64,000 bases of DNA from Streptomyces sp. NBC_01314 (GTDB lineage Bacteria; Actinomycetota; Actinomycetes; Streptomycetales; Streptomycetaceae). Below the pieces are notes generated by a model. It saw nothing but the letters and a program-made list of their open reading frames with translations, did not search any database and was not told the DNA's origin. Below are positions 16,873 to 25,824 of this stretch, in pieces. Within the stretch, counting starts at the first letter, position 1. Each line of letters starts with the position of its first letter. The position numbers and the translations under genes were made by a program. The stretch lies in the NCBI RefSeq assembly GCF_041435215.1, contig NZ_CP108394.1:8246001-8310000 (forward strand), read 5' to 3'.

Positions 16873-17673
16873 ATGAGCGGTGTCATGAAGCGTATGGGGA
16901 TGATCTTCCGCGCGAAGGCGAACAAGGCCCTTGACCGGGCCGAGGACCCGCGCGAGACCCTTGATTACTCGTACCAGAAACAGCTGGAGCTGCTCCAGAA
17001 GGTGCGCCGAGGCGTGGCCGACGTGGCCACGTCCCGCAAGCGCCTGGAGCTCCAGCTCAACCAGCTGCAGTCCCAGTCGTCGAAGCTGGAGGACCAGGGC
17101 CGCAAGGCGCTCGCGCTGGGCCGTGAGGACCTGGCCCGCGAGGCGCTCTCGCGCCGTGCCGCGCTCCAGCAGCAGGTGACGGACCTGGAGACGCAGCACT
17201 CCACTCTCCAGGGCGAGGAGGAGAAGCTCACCCTCGCCGCGCAGCGTCTGCAGGCCAAGGTCGACGCCTTCCGTACGAAGAAGGAGACGATCAAGGCCAC
17301 GTACACCGCCGCCCAGGCCCAGACCCGGATCGGCGAGGCGTTCTCCGGAATCTCCGAGGAGATGGGCGACGTCGGTCTCGCCATACAGCGCGCCGAGGAC
17401 AAGACGGCGCAGCTCCAGGCCCGCGCCGGCGCCATCGACGAGCTGCTCGCCTCCGGTGCCCTCGACGACTCCTCCGGCCTGCACAAGGACGACATCCAGA
17501 CCGAGCTGGACCGCCTCTCCGGCGGTACGGACGTCGAGCTGGAGCTCCAGCGGATGAAGGCGGAGCTGGCGGGCGGCCCGTCCGCACAGCAGCAGGCCAT
17601 CGAGGGCGGCACGGGCCAGTCGGCCCCGCAGCAGCAGTCCCAGCGGCAGGACACTCCGCGCTTCGACAAGTAG
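16873..17673 (+). CDS. pspA: PspA/IM30-family envelope stress protein
   Basis: A 266-aa, mostly coiled-coil protein of the ESCRT-III-like PspA/Vipp1 family, which binds stressed inner membranes and forms oligomers. The N-terminal helix (SGVMKRMGMIFRAKANKALDRAEDPRETLDYSYQKQ) is typical. Long charged heptads follow to about residue 200, and the tail is Gln/Ser-rich and disordered. ATG 16873 is preceded by GAAGGGGGCGCG. The gene for a small PspAA-type partner begins 27 bp downstream. Streptomyces coelicolor has the same arrangement near SCO2168. Confidence 0.93.
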   Translation: MSGVMKRMGMIFRAKANKALDRAEDPRETLDYSYQKQLELLQKVRRGVADVATSRKRLELQLNQLQSQSSKLEDQGRKALALGREDLAREALSRRAALQQQVTDLETQHSTLQGEEEKLTLAAQRLQAKVDAFRTKKETIKATYTAAQAQTRIGEAFSGISEEMGDVGLAIQRAEDKTAQLQARAGAIDELLASGALDDSSGLHKDDIQTELDRLSGGTDVELELQRMKAELAGGPSAQQQAIEGGTGQSAPQQQSQRQDTPRFDK

Positions 17674-17700
17674 GTGTCTCTCGTCCCCGAGGAGGGCGAC

Positions 17701-17979
17701 ATGATCGTACGGATCATGGGGGAGGGGCAGGTGAGGCTGGATGACGTCCACTTCACCGAGCTGAACAAGCTGGACGACGTACTCCTGGCGGAGATGGAGG
17801 TCGGCGACGGACCGGGCTTCCGTCACACCCTCCACGCCCTCCTGGACAAGGTCCGAGAGCTGGGCACGCCCCTGCCCGACGACTCCCTGGAGCCCTCGGA
17901 ACTGATCCTCCCGGCGCCGGACGCGACGCTGGAGGAGGTCAGGGAGATGCTGAGCGACGACGGCCTGATCCCGGGGTGA
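17701..17979 (+). CDS. PspA-associated protein (PspAA)
   Basis: 92 aa beginning MIVRIMGEGQVRLDDVHFTELNKLDDVL and ending in a helical LEEVREMLSDDGLIPG. This is the PspAA domain found next to actinobacterial PspA and thought to modulate it. ATG 17701 follows GAGGAGGGCGAC, a strong ribosome site. A GTG at 17674 would add nine residues that bear no resemblance to the family, so the shorter form is chosen. It is almost certainly cotranscribed with pspA. Confidence 0.85.
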   Translation: MIVRIMGEGQVRLDDVHFTELNKLDDVLLAEMEVGDGPGFRHTLHALLDKVRELGTPLPDDSLEPSELILPAPDATLEEVREMLSDDGLIPG

Positions 17980-18030
17980 CCGGCCGCACGTCCGGGCCGA
18001 ACAGCACGGGGAGCGGCCCCCGTCTTCCTG

Positions 18031-18050
18031 GGGCGCGGGGAACCGCGCGG
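18031..18050 (+). repeat. GC-rich dispersed repeat, variant copy after pspAA
   Basis: GGGGCGCGGGGAACCGCGCG in the 160-bp gap between pspAA and the histidine kinase. Only one arm of the usual inverted pair is present. It may still contribute to transcription ending after pspAA. Confidence 0.65.
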
Positions 18051-18139
18051 TCGGCCCCCGCCCACCCGCACCCGCACCCGCACCCGAGGAACGATCCATC
18101 CGTTCGCCCACCTGCGAGAACCCCGTTGGGTAAAGCTCC

Positions 18140-19381
18140 GTGAGCACCTTCCAGCGCGCCAAGGCCTGGTTGACAGCACACCCCACCGCACTGGACGCGG
18201 CCCTCGCCGTGGGCGTCCTCGTCGCGATGGTCGCGGGCGCCTTCGTCGACCCCCACGCCGAGCACGGTGACAAGTGGGGCGCCCGCACCCCCGACGGCCT
18301 CGGCTTCGTGCTGATGGTGTCGGCCGCCGCCGTCCTGATCGCCCGCCGCCGCGCACCCATGGCCGTACTGGCCGCCACCTCCGCCCTCGCCGTCGCCGAA
18401 CTGGTGACCGGTGACCCGCGCGCGCCCGTCGCGATGTCCGCCGTCATCGCCCTGTACACCGTCGCCTCCACCACCGACCGCCCCACCACCTGGCGCGTCG
18501 GCCTGCTCACGATGACCGTGCTGACCGGTACGGCCATGCTCGCCGGCCCCCTGTCCTGGTACGACCAGGAGAACGTCGGCATCTTCGCCTGGACCGGCAT
18601 GGCCGCCGCGGCAGGGGACGCCGTACGCAGCCGCCGCGACTTCGTGCACGCCATCCGGGAACGCGCCGAACGGGCGGAGCGCACCCGTGAGGAGGAGGCC
18701 CGCCGCCGGGTCGCCGAGGAGCGTCTGCGGATCGCCCGAGACCTGCACGACGTCGTCGCCCACCACATCGCCCTGGTCAACGTGCAGGCCGGAGTCGCCG
18801 CGCACGTCATGGACAAGCGGCCCGACCAGGCCAAGGAGGCCCTCGCCCACGTCCGCGAGGCCAGCCGCTCCGCACTCAACGAACTCCGTGCCACCGTCGG
18901 CCTGCTCCGCCAGTCCGGGGACCCAGAGGCCCCGACCGAGCCCGCCCCCGGCCTCGTACGGCTCGACGAACTCGTCGGCACCTTCCACAGCGCGGGCCTG
19001 GCGGTCGAGGTGGCCCGTGCCGACCAGGGGGTGACCCTGCCGGCAGCCGTCGACCTCGCCGCGTACCGCGTCATCCAGGAAGCCCTCACCAATGTGCGCA
19101 AGCACGCGGGCCAGGAAGTGAAGGCCGAGGTCAGCGTCGTACGCGTAGGCCCGAACATGGAGATCACCATCCTGGACAACGGCACCGGGCAGGCGACCAC
19201 GGACGGCGCGGGTGAGGAGGCGGACGGCGGCGGCGGGCACGGCCTCCTCGGCATGCGCGAACGCGTCACCGCGCTCGGCGGCACCCTCGCCACCGGCCCC
19301 CGCTACGGCGGCGGCTTCCGCGTCCATGCGATCCTGCCGCTCAAGACCCGAACGACCGCCGCGGAAGCCGTACGACCGTGA
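18140..19381 (+). CDS. Sensor histidine kinase, NarL/DesK-type (HisKA_3)
   Basis: A 413-aa membrane kinase. Four or five hydrophobic segments occupy about residues 17-155. A charged coiled-coil then leads to the dimerisation/phosphoacceptor motif RIARDLHDVVAHHI with His203. The ATPase domain follows, with N-box VIQEALTNVRKHAG, a GTG-type box and GHGLLGMRERV. The sensed signal is unknown; there is almost no extracytoplasmic loop, so it may read the membrane itself. GTG 18140 has no obvious ribosome site. The regulator gene starts 22 bp downstream, and the pair lies next to pspA/pspAA, a context that hints at envelope stress. Confidence 0.93.
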   Translation: MSTFQRAKAWLTAHPTALDAALAVGVLVAMVAGAFVDPHAEHGDKWGARTPDGLGFVLMVSAAAVLIARRRAPMAVLAATSALAVAELVTGDPRAPVAMSAVIALYTVASTTDRPTTWRVGLLTMTVLTGTAMLAGPLSWYDQENVGIFAWTGMAAAAGDAVRSRRDFVHAIRERAERAERTREEEARRRVAEERLRIARDLHDVVAHHIALVNVQAGVAAHVMDKRPDQAKEALAHVREASRSALNELRATVGLLRQSGDPEAPTEPAPGLVRLDELVGTFHSAGLAVEVARADQGVTLPAAVDLAAYRVIQEALTNVRKHAGQEVKAEVSVVRVGPNMEITILDNGTGQATTDGAGEEADGGGGHGLLGMRERVTALGGTLATGPRYGGGFRVHAILPLKTRTTAAEAVRP

Positions 19382-19403
19382 CCAGTGCCCCGGGGGACCC
19401 CGT

Positions 19404-20090
19404 ATGACGATCCGTGTCCTGCTCGCCGACGACCAGGCCCTGCTGCGCAGTGCCTTCCGGGTGCTCGTCGACTCGGAGCCGGACATGGAGGTGGTGGGGG
19501 AGGCGTCGAACGGGGCGGAGGCGGTGCGGCTCGCGAAGGAGGAGCGGGCGGACGTCGTACTGATGGACATCCGGATGCCGGGCACGGACGGGCTGGCCGC
19601 CACCCGCCTGATCAGCGCCGATCCGACGCTCGCCCAGGTCCGTGTCGTCATCCTCACCACCTTCGAGGTCGACGACTACGTCGTGCAGTCGCTGCGCGCC
19701 GGCGCCTCCGGCTTCCTCGGCAAGGGCGCCGAGCCGGAGGAACTGCTGAACGCGATCCGGATCGCCGCCGGCGGTGAGGCCCTGCTGTCGCCCACCGCGA
19801 CCAAGGGCCTGATCGCCCGTTTCCTCGCCCAGCCGGACGACTCGGCCGACGGCGAGGGTGCCGCCGCCCGCTCGGCGCGCCTCGCCACGCTGACCAGCCG
19901 CGAGCGCGAGGTGCTCGTACAGGTCGCGGGCGGGCTCTCCAACGACGAGATCGCCGAGCGCCTGGAGGTCAGCCCGCTGACCGTGAAGACACACGTCAAC
20001 CGGGGCATGGCCAAGCTCGGCGCCCGCGACCGGGCCCAACTGGTGGTCTTCGCGTACGAATCGGGGCTGGTACGCCCACGGGTGGACTGA
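19404..20090 (+). CDS. LuxR/NarL-family response regulator
   Basis: 228 aa. The receiver domain (about 1-120) has acidic pair Asp9-Asp10, phosphoacceptor Asp55 in VVLMDIRMPG, the TTFEVDDYV switch and conserved Lys107. The C-terminal HTH is complete: LTSREREVLVQVAGGLSNDEIAERL, then SPLTVKTHVNRGMAKLGARDR. ATG 19404 lies 22 bp after the kinase stop and pairs this regulator with it. A target could be the nearby RND permease gene, whose upstream region carries a 12-bp palindrome, but nothing in the sequence proves this. Confidence 0.94.
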   Translation: MTIRVLLADDQALLRSAFRVLVDSEPDMEVVGEASNGAEAVRLAKEERADVVLMDIRMPGTDGLAATRLISADPTLAQVRVVILTTFEVDDYVVQSLRAGASGFLGKGAEPEELLNAIRIAAGGEALLSPTATKGLIARFLAQPDDSADGEGAAARSARLATLTSREREVLVQVAGGLSNDEIAERLEVSPLTVKTHVNRGMAKLGARDRAQLVVFAYESGLVRPRVD

Positions 20091-20187
20091 GAGCGGTCCG
20101 GCACTACTCCACCCGGAGTATGCGCGGCATAAGGAAATGGCCCTGCGGAGCGAGGGAACGGGGGTCCCCCATGGCCCAGGGTATGAG

Positions 20188-20199
20188 GTGAGCGCTCAC
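20188..20199. promoter_or_regulatory. 12-bp perfect palindrome upstream of the RND permease gene
   Basis: GTGAGCGCTCAC, about 95 bp before the permease start. GAGCGCTC cores are typical of LacI-type operators, but tandem NarL-type half-sites do not look like this. It is a candidate binding site for an unlinked regulator. Confidence 0.4.
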
Positions 20200-20293
20200 A
20201 TCCGCTTCACACGAGCGACACATGGGGGATCCAAGCCGCATGTGGCATGGGCGTTCGTCCTCCGCTCACGCCACGGAAGAGAGACCCTGACCC

Positions 20294-23200
20294 ATGTCCT
20301 GGCTGTCTCGGTTCAGCCTCGCACAACGGGCCCTCGTCGGTCTGATGTCGATCATCGCGCTCGTCTTCGGGGCGATCGCGATACCCCAGCTCAAGCAGCA
20401 GCTGCTGCCCACCATCGAACTGCCCATGGTGTCCGTGCTGGCGCCCTACCAGGGCGCTTCCCCGGACGTGGTCGAGAAGCAGGTCGTCGAGCCCATCGAG
20501 GACAGCCTCGAAGCCGTCGACGGCATCACGGGCGTCACCTCCACCGCCGGCGAGGGCAATGCCCTGATCATGGCGTCCTTCGACTACGGGCCCGGCACCG
20601 ACCAGCTCGTCGCCGATGTCCAGCAGGCCGTCAACCGGGTCCGGGCGCAGCTGCCGGCCGACGTGGATCCGCAGGTGATCGCGGGCTCGACGGACGACAT
20701 GCCGACCGTCGTCCTCGCCGTCTCCTCCGACGAGGACCAGCAGGCCCTGGCCGACCAGCTCGACCGGACCGTCGTGCCGACGCTCGAAGGCATCGACGGC
20801 GTCGGCCAGGTCACCGTCGACGGCGTACGCGATCTCCAGGTCGCCGTCACCCCCGACGACGCGAAGCTGGCGAAGGCGGGCCTGACCACGATGGCCCTCT
20901 CCCAGGCCCTCCAGGCGGGCGGCGTCACCGTTCCCGCGGGCTCCTTCGACGAGGACGGCGCCAACCGCACCGTCCAGGTCGGCGGCGGCTACACCTCGCT
21001 GGAGCAGATCGAGAACCTGATGGTGCGTGGCGAGGGTGCCAAGAAGCCCGTACGTCTCGCCGACGTGGCCGCCGTCAAGGAGGAGCAGGCCAAGGCCGAC
21101 TCCATCACCCGGACGAACGGTGAGCCGAGCCTCGCGGTCATGGTCACCATGGACCGCGACGGCAGCGCGGTCGCCATCTCCGAGGCCGTCGAGGACAAGC
21201 TGTCGGACATGCGCCGCGACCTGGGCTCCGGCGCCACCGTCACCGTGGTCAGCGACCAGGGTCCGGCGGTCTCCAAGTCCATCGACGGCCTGACCACCGA
21301 GGGAGCCCTCGGTCTGCTCTTCGCGGTCCTGGTCATCCTGGTCTTCCTGGCGTCGATCCGCTCGACCCTCGTCACCGCGGTGTCCATCCCGCTGTCGGTG
21401 GTCCTGGCGCTGATCGTCCTGTGGACCCGTGACCTCTCCCTCAACATGCTGACGCTCGGCGCGCTGACCATCGCCATCGGCCGGGTCGTCGACGACTCGA
21501 TCGTCGTCCTGGAGAACATCAAGCGTCACCTCGGCTACGGCGAGGAGCGCGAGGAGGCGATCCTCAAGGCGGTCCGCGAGGTCGCCGGCGCGGTCACGTC
21601 CTCCACCCTGACGACCGTCGCGGTCTTCCTCCCGATCGGCCTGACCGGCGGCATGGTCGGCCAGCTGTTCGGCAGCTTCTCGCTGACCGTCACGGCGGCC
21701 CTGCTGGCCTCTCTCGTGGTCTCGCTGACCGTGGTCCCGGTGCTGTCGTACTGGTTCCTGCGCGCCCCGAAGGGCACGCCCGAGGACGCCGAGGAAGCCC
21801 GCCGTACGGCCGAGGAGAAGGAGGCGAAGAGCCGCCTCCAGCGCTTCTACGTCCCCGTCCTGCGCTTCGCCACCCGCCGCCGGCTGACCAGTGTGGCCGT
21901 CGCGGCCGTCGTCCTGATCGGCACGTTCGGCATGGCCCCGCTGCTGAAGACGAACTTCTTCGACCCGGGCGACCAGGAGGTCCTCAGCCTCAAGCAGGAG
22001 CTGAAGCCCGGCACGAGCCTCGCGGCGACCGACGAGCAGACCAAGAAGGTCGAGAAGCTGCTCGCCGACACCAAGGGCGTCAAGGACTACCAGGTCACCG
22101 TCGGCTCCTCCGGCTTCCTGGCCGCGTTCGGCGGTGGCACCGACTCCAACCAGGCCTCGTACAGCGTCATGCTGGACGACTCGGTCACCGCCGCGGACGT
22201 CCAGGACACGATCGAGAAGGGCCTCGCCGGGCTCTCCGGGGTCGGTACGACGACCGTCGCGGTCGGCGACGCCTTCGGCAGCCAGGACCTCAGCGTGGTC
22301 GTGAAGGCCGCCGACGGCGATGTCCTGCGCGAGGCCGCCGACCAGGTCCGCGACGCGGTCTCGACGATGGACAACGTCACGGACGTCACCAGCGACCTCG
22401 CCCAGAGCGTGCCCCGCATCTCCGTGAGGGCCACCGACAAGGCGGCCGCGGCCGGCTTCGACGACCAGACCCTCGGCGCCGCCGTCTCCCAGGCCGTCCG
22501 CGGTACGACCAGCGGCCGGGCCGTCCTCGACGACACCGAGCGGGACGTCGTCATCAAGTCGGCGAACCCCGCCGAGACGCTCAAGGAGCTGCGGGACCTG
22601 CCGCTGGGCGCGGTGAAGCTGGGGGACATCGCGGACGTCGAGCTGGTGGACGGCCCGGTCTCCATGACCCGGATCGACGGCCAGCGGGCCGCGACGATCA
22701 CGGCGAAACCCAAGGGCGACAACACCGGCGCGGTCAGCACCGACCTCACCGCCAAGCTGGACGCCCTGAAGCTTCCCGAGGGTGCCACCGCCGACATCGG
22801 CGGCGTCTCCCAGGACCAGGACGAGGCCTTCGCCTCCCTCGGTCTCGCGATGCTCGCGGCGATCGCGATCGTCTTCATGCTGCTGGTCGCGACCTTCCGG
22901 TCCCTGGTCCAGCCGCTGATCCTGCTGGTCTCGATCCCCTTCGCGGCCACCGGCGCGATCGGCCTGCTGATCATCACCGGCACGCCCATGGGTGTCCCCG
23001 CGATGATCGGCATGCTGATGCTGATCGGCATCGTGGTGACGAACGCGATCGTGCTGATCGACCTGATCAACCAGTACCGCCGCCAGGGCTACGGCACGGT
23101 GGAGGCGGTCATCGAGGGCGGACGCCACCGTCTGCGTCCCATCCTGATGACGGCGCTGGCGACGATCTTCGCGCTGCTGCCCATGGCCCTCGGCATCACG

Positions 23201-23425
23201 GGCGAGGGCGGCTTCATCGCCCAGCCCCTCGCGGTGGTCGTCATCGGCGGCCTGATCACCTCGACGCTGCTGACCCTCCTCCTGGTCCCGACCCTCTACA
23301 CGATGGTCGAGATCCGTAAGGAACGACGGGCGAAGAAGAAGGCCCTGAAGCGCTCGGGCACCCCGTCCGAGCCGACCGAGTCGCAGAAGCCGGAGTCGGA
23401 GAAGCCGGAGCCCGCCGGGGTCTGA
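20294..23425 (+). CDS. HAE1-type RND efflux permease
   Basis: 1043 aa, the normal length for AcrB-like permeases, with twelve predicted TMs in the 1+5+1+5 pattern and two large extracytoplasmic loops (about residues 30-320 and 550-830). The TM4 proton-relay pair is present in IAIGRVVDDSIVVLENIKRH. In TM10 the AcrB lysine is replaced (GIVVTNAIVLIDLINQYR), as in Gram-positive relatives such as SwrC. The N-terminus, FSLAQRALVGLMSIIALVFGAIAIPQLKQQLLP, is typical. No membrane-fusion or outer-membrane partner is encoded nearby, as expected for a monoderm. The substrate is unknown. ATG 20294 follows GGAAGAGAGAC. A strong terminator follows. Confidence 0.92.
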   Translation: MSWLSRFSLAQRALVGLMSIIALVFGAIAIPQLKQQLLPTIELPMVSVLAPYQGASPDVVEKQVVEPIEDSLEAVDGITGVTSTAGEGNALIMASFDYGPGTDQLVADVQQAVNRVRAQLPADVDPQVIAGSTDDMPTVVLAVSSDEDQQALADQLDRTVVPTLEGIDGVGQVTVDGVRDLQVAVTPDDAKLAKAGLTTMALSQALQAGGVTVPAGSFDEDGANRTVQVGGGYTSLEQIENLMVRGEGAKKPVRLADVAAVKEEQAKADSITRTNGEPSLAVMVTMDRDGSAVAISEAVEDKLSDMRRDLGSGATVTVVSDQGPAVSKSIDGLTTEGALGLLFAVLVILVFLASIRSTLVTAVSIPLSVVLALIVLWTRDLSLNMLTLGALTIAIGRVVDDSIVVLENIKRHLGYGEEREEAILKAVREVAGAVTSSTLTTVAVFLPIGLTGGMVGQLFGSFSLTVTAALLASLVVSLTVVPVLSYWFLRAPKGTPEDAEEARRTAEEKEAKSRLQRFYVPVLRFATRRRLTSVAVAAVVLIGTFGMAPLLKTNFFDPGDQEVLSLKQELKPGTSLAATDEQTKKVEKLLADTKGVKDYQVTVGSSGFLAAFGGGTDSNQASYSVMLDDSVTAADVQDTIEKGLAGLSGVGTTTVAVGDAFGSQDLSVVVKAADGDVLREAADQVRDAVSTMDNVTDVTSDLAQSVPRISVRATDKAAAAGFDDQTLGAAVSQAVRGTTSGRAVLDDTERDVVIKSANPAETLKELRDLPLGAVKLGDIADVELVDGPVSMTRIDGQRAATITAKPKGDNTGAVSTDLTAKLDALKLPEGATADIGGVSQDQDEAFASLGLAMLAAIAIVFMLLVATFRSLVQPLILLVSIPFAATGAIGLLIITGTPMGVPAMIGMLMLIGIVVTNAIVLIDLINQYRRQGYGTVEAVIEGGRHRLRPILMTALATIFALLPMALGITGEGGFIAQPLAVVVIGGLITSTLLTLLLVPTLYTMVEIRKERRAKKKALKRSGTPSEPTESQKPESEKPEPAGV

Positions 23426-23443
23426 CGCCCCCGAGGCCCAAAG

Positions 23444-23482
23444 CGGCCGGGTCCCGAACCGTGCGGGTTCGGGACCCGGCCG
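23444..23482 (+). terminator. Terminator hairpin after the RND permease gene
   Basis: CGGCCGGGTCCCGAACC (23444-23460) pairs perfectly with 23466-23482 across a 5-nt loop, giving a 17-bp stem. It lies 20 bp after the permease stop and has no U-tract. Confidence 0.85.
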
Positions 23483-23543
23483 TCCGTGCACCGGCGTTAC
23501 GTATCCTGTGCCTCGAACCGCTTCACGGGGGAGGGACTCGGGC

Positions 23544-25796
23544 GTGGCCCTGCACAGCGACGACCCGAGATCGGTCGGCGGGTACAAAGTGGTCGACCGG
23601 CTCGGAAACGGCGGCATGGGCGTCGTCTACCGGGCACGGGCACGTTCCGGCCGCGAGGTCGCCGTGAAGGTGGTGCACGCCCAGTACGCCCAGGATGCCG
23701 TCTTCCGCGCCCGGTTCCGGCAGGAGATCGAGGCCGTCCGCAAGGTCAGCGGCGCCTTCACCGCGGCCGTCGTGGACGCCGACCCGGAGGCGGAACGCCC
23801 CTGGATGGCGACCCAGTACGTGCCCGGGCGCTCGCTCGCCCAGCGGATCCGCGACCGGGGCCCGCTCCGCGTCACCGAGCTGCGCCCCCTGGCCCTGGGA
23901 CTCGTCGAGGCGCTGCGGGAGATCCACCGGGCCGGTGTGGTGCACCGGGACCTGAAGCCGGCCAACGTCCTGATGGCGCAGGACGGCCCCCGCGTCATCG
24001 ACTTCGGCATCTCCCGCGCGACGGAGAACCTCAATCTGACCGAGACCGGACAGATGATCGGCACCCCGCCGTTCATGTCGCCGGAACAGCTCACCGACGC
24101 CCGCACGGCCGGCCCGGCCTCGGACGTCTTCTCGCTCGGGACCCTCCTGGTGTACGCCGTCACCGGGCGGGGCCCCTTCGACGCGGACAGCCCTTATCTG
24201 ACGGCCTACCGGGTGATGCACGACGCACCCGTGCTGGACGGGGTGGACGGGCCGCTGCGCGGCGTTCTGGAACGCTGTCTGGCCAAGAAGGCCGCCGACC
24301 GGCCCGGACTCGACGAACTGGCCCAGGAGTTCGCGGACGCCCTGCCGGAGCCGGAGCCGGGCGACCTGCCGCCGGTGACGCCCCGCACGGACACCCAGGA
24401 CGTCGCGACGGAGCCCCGCCCGGGTCCCACGACGTACCCCGGACCGGCCCCGCGGCCCGCCCGCCGACGCCGTGTCCGGCCCCTGCTCGCCGCGACCGGC
24501 ACCGTGGGCGCGCTGGTCCTCGGGCTGACGGCCTATCTGCTGGGACCGGGTGGCGTGCGGACGACCGACACGGCGGCACCCGCGCCGTCCCCGACCTCCC
24601 GCTGGACGGCCCCGCCCAGCGGCTGGCAGCCCTGGCAGACGACGGTGTTCGCGAAGGCGTCGGCCGGTACCCACGGGCCGCTGCCCTCGAAGGACGGCGG
24701 CGCCGGCGGCGCCCCCTCCTGCCAGGTGCACGGGAACGCTGTCTACTGCGGGGGCGAGGGAGTCCTCCCCATCCGCGTCGACGGCAGGACCGGAAAGACC
24801 GTCTGGCGGGCCGACCTCGTACCGGCCACCCACGAGCGGGATCGGTACTACGCCTCGGTCCTCGGCGTCCGGGACGGGACCGTCCTCGTGCAGCAGACCG
24901 TCTTCAGCGGCGAACCCGTGGTGGACCCGGTCGATCTCGTAGCCCTCGACGCGGACACCGGGGAGCGGCTGTGGACCCGTCGGGTGGACATCACCGAGAT
25001 CGCCCCGGCCCTGACCGGCGACCTCGTCCTCACCCCCGAACCCGACGGTGTGACGGTCACGGCCCGTTCACCGCGCACGGGCGCCGAGCGCTGGTCCCTG
25101 CGGATGCCCGCCGGCCACCACTGCACGTTCACCACGGCCGGAGCGGGCACGTACGCGCACTGTCGGCCGGTGACCCGGGACGCCAAGGCGGCGAACCCGG
25201 AATCCCGGGTCCTGGTCGTGGACCGCGCCGACGGCTCGGCCAGGACCGTGAAGGTGCCGCTGAACAGCGTCCTTCTCGGCGCGAAGCAGGGAGACCTGGT
25301 CCTGGTCGCGGACGGCACCGAATACACCGACGCGACCCGCGGCAGCGACCCGACGTACGACACGATCCTGCTCCAGGACCTGGAGACCGGTACCCGAGTG
25401 ATGACGCAGCCGGGCGAGAACGGGCGGGGCCGGGCGGCCCTGACGGACGGCATGCTGGTGTTCACCCGGTCCGGCGGTCAGGTGACTGCCGTGTCACCGC
25501 ACACGGGCGAGCTGCTGTGGCGGACCAGGACCAGTCTGGAACGGCCGGGCGAGCCCGGGTACGACGCCGTGACGGGCACCGTCTACCTGGCCAGCGACAC
25601 CGGCAGGGTCGCGGCGCTCGACAGGCTCAAGGGCACCCTGCTGTGGGAGACGCTGCCCCGTGCCACGCCGACCTGGTCGGTCCAAGGCGCTCCCCGGGCG
25701 CTGCCCCACGAGGGAGCGCTGGTCGTGGCCGTCTCCGACGGCACGCTCTTCTCCCTCGACCCCGCCCACCCCGACCGGGAGCCCGTATCGGGGTGA
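23544..25796 (+). CDS. Membrane Ser/Thr protein kinase with extracytoplasmic PQQ-like beta-propeller
   Basis: 750 aa. The cytosolic kinase domain spans about residues 14-268: P-loop LGNGGMGVVY, Lys42 in VAVKVV, catalytic HRDLKPAN (Asp136), DFG at 153 and GTPPFMSPEQ. A Pro-rich juxtamembrane linker and one TM (about 312-336) follow. The remaining 410 residues form repeats of the type GKTVWRADL, GERLWTRRV, GAERWSLRM and GELLWRTRT, the hallmark of PQQ/quinoprotein propellers that bind ligands or act as sensors. GTG 23544 with GGGGGAGG upstream is the best start. The architecture is common in Streptomyces; ligand and targets are unknown. It converges on nadA with 28 bp between the stops. Confidence 0.92.
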   Translation: MALHSDDPRSVGGYKVVDRLGNGGMGVVYRARARSGREVAVKVVHAQYAQDAVFRARFRQEIEAVRKVSGAFTAAVVDADPEAERPWMATQYVPGRSLAQRIRDRGPLRVTELRPLALGLVEALREIHRAGVVHRDLKPANVLMAQDGPRVIDFGISRATENLNLTETGQMIGTPPFMSPEQLTDARTAGPASDVFSLGTLLVYAVTGRGPFDADSPYLTAYRVMHDAPVLDGVDGPLRGVLERCLAKKAADRPGLDELAQEFADALPEPEPGDLPPVTPRTDTQDVATEPRPGPTTYPGPAPRPARRRRVRPLLAATGTVGALVLGLTAYLLGPGGVRTTDTAAPAPSPTSRWTAPPSGWQPWQTTVFAKASAGTHGPLPSKDGGAGGAPSCQVHGNAVYCGGEGVLPIRVDGRTGKTVWRADLVPATHERDRYYASVLGVRDGTVLVQQTVFSGEPVVDPVDLVALDADTGERLWTRRVDITEIAPALTGDLVLTPEPDGVTVTARSPRTGAERWSLRMPAGHHCTFTTAGAGTYAHCRPVTRDAKAANPESRVLVVDRADGSARTVKVPLNSVLLGAKQGDLVLVADGTEYTDATRGSDPTYDTILLQDLETGTRVMTQPGENGRGRAALTDGMLVFTRSGGQVTAVSPHTGELLWRTRTSLERPGEPGYDAVTGTVYLASDTGRVAALDRLKGTLLWETLPRATPTWSVQGAPRALPHEGALVVAVSDGTLFSLDPAHPDREPVSG

Positions 25797-25824
25797 GCGC
25801 GCGTCGGGGTAAGCGGGCCATGGG

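Noticed and set aside
17674..17700. Upstream GTG start for the PspAA gene
   Set aside because: It abuts the pspA stop but adds nine residues unlike the family; ATG 17701 has a much better ribosome site.
16726..19293. 855-codon minus-strand frame across pspA and the histidine kinase
   Set aside because: It crosses several well-supported genes and intergenic repeats and has no recognisable domain.
20207..23617. 1136-codon minus-strand frame opposite the RND permease gene
   Set aside because: Asp/Arg/Gly-rich translation with no domain; it mirrors the codon bias of the real gene.
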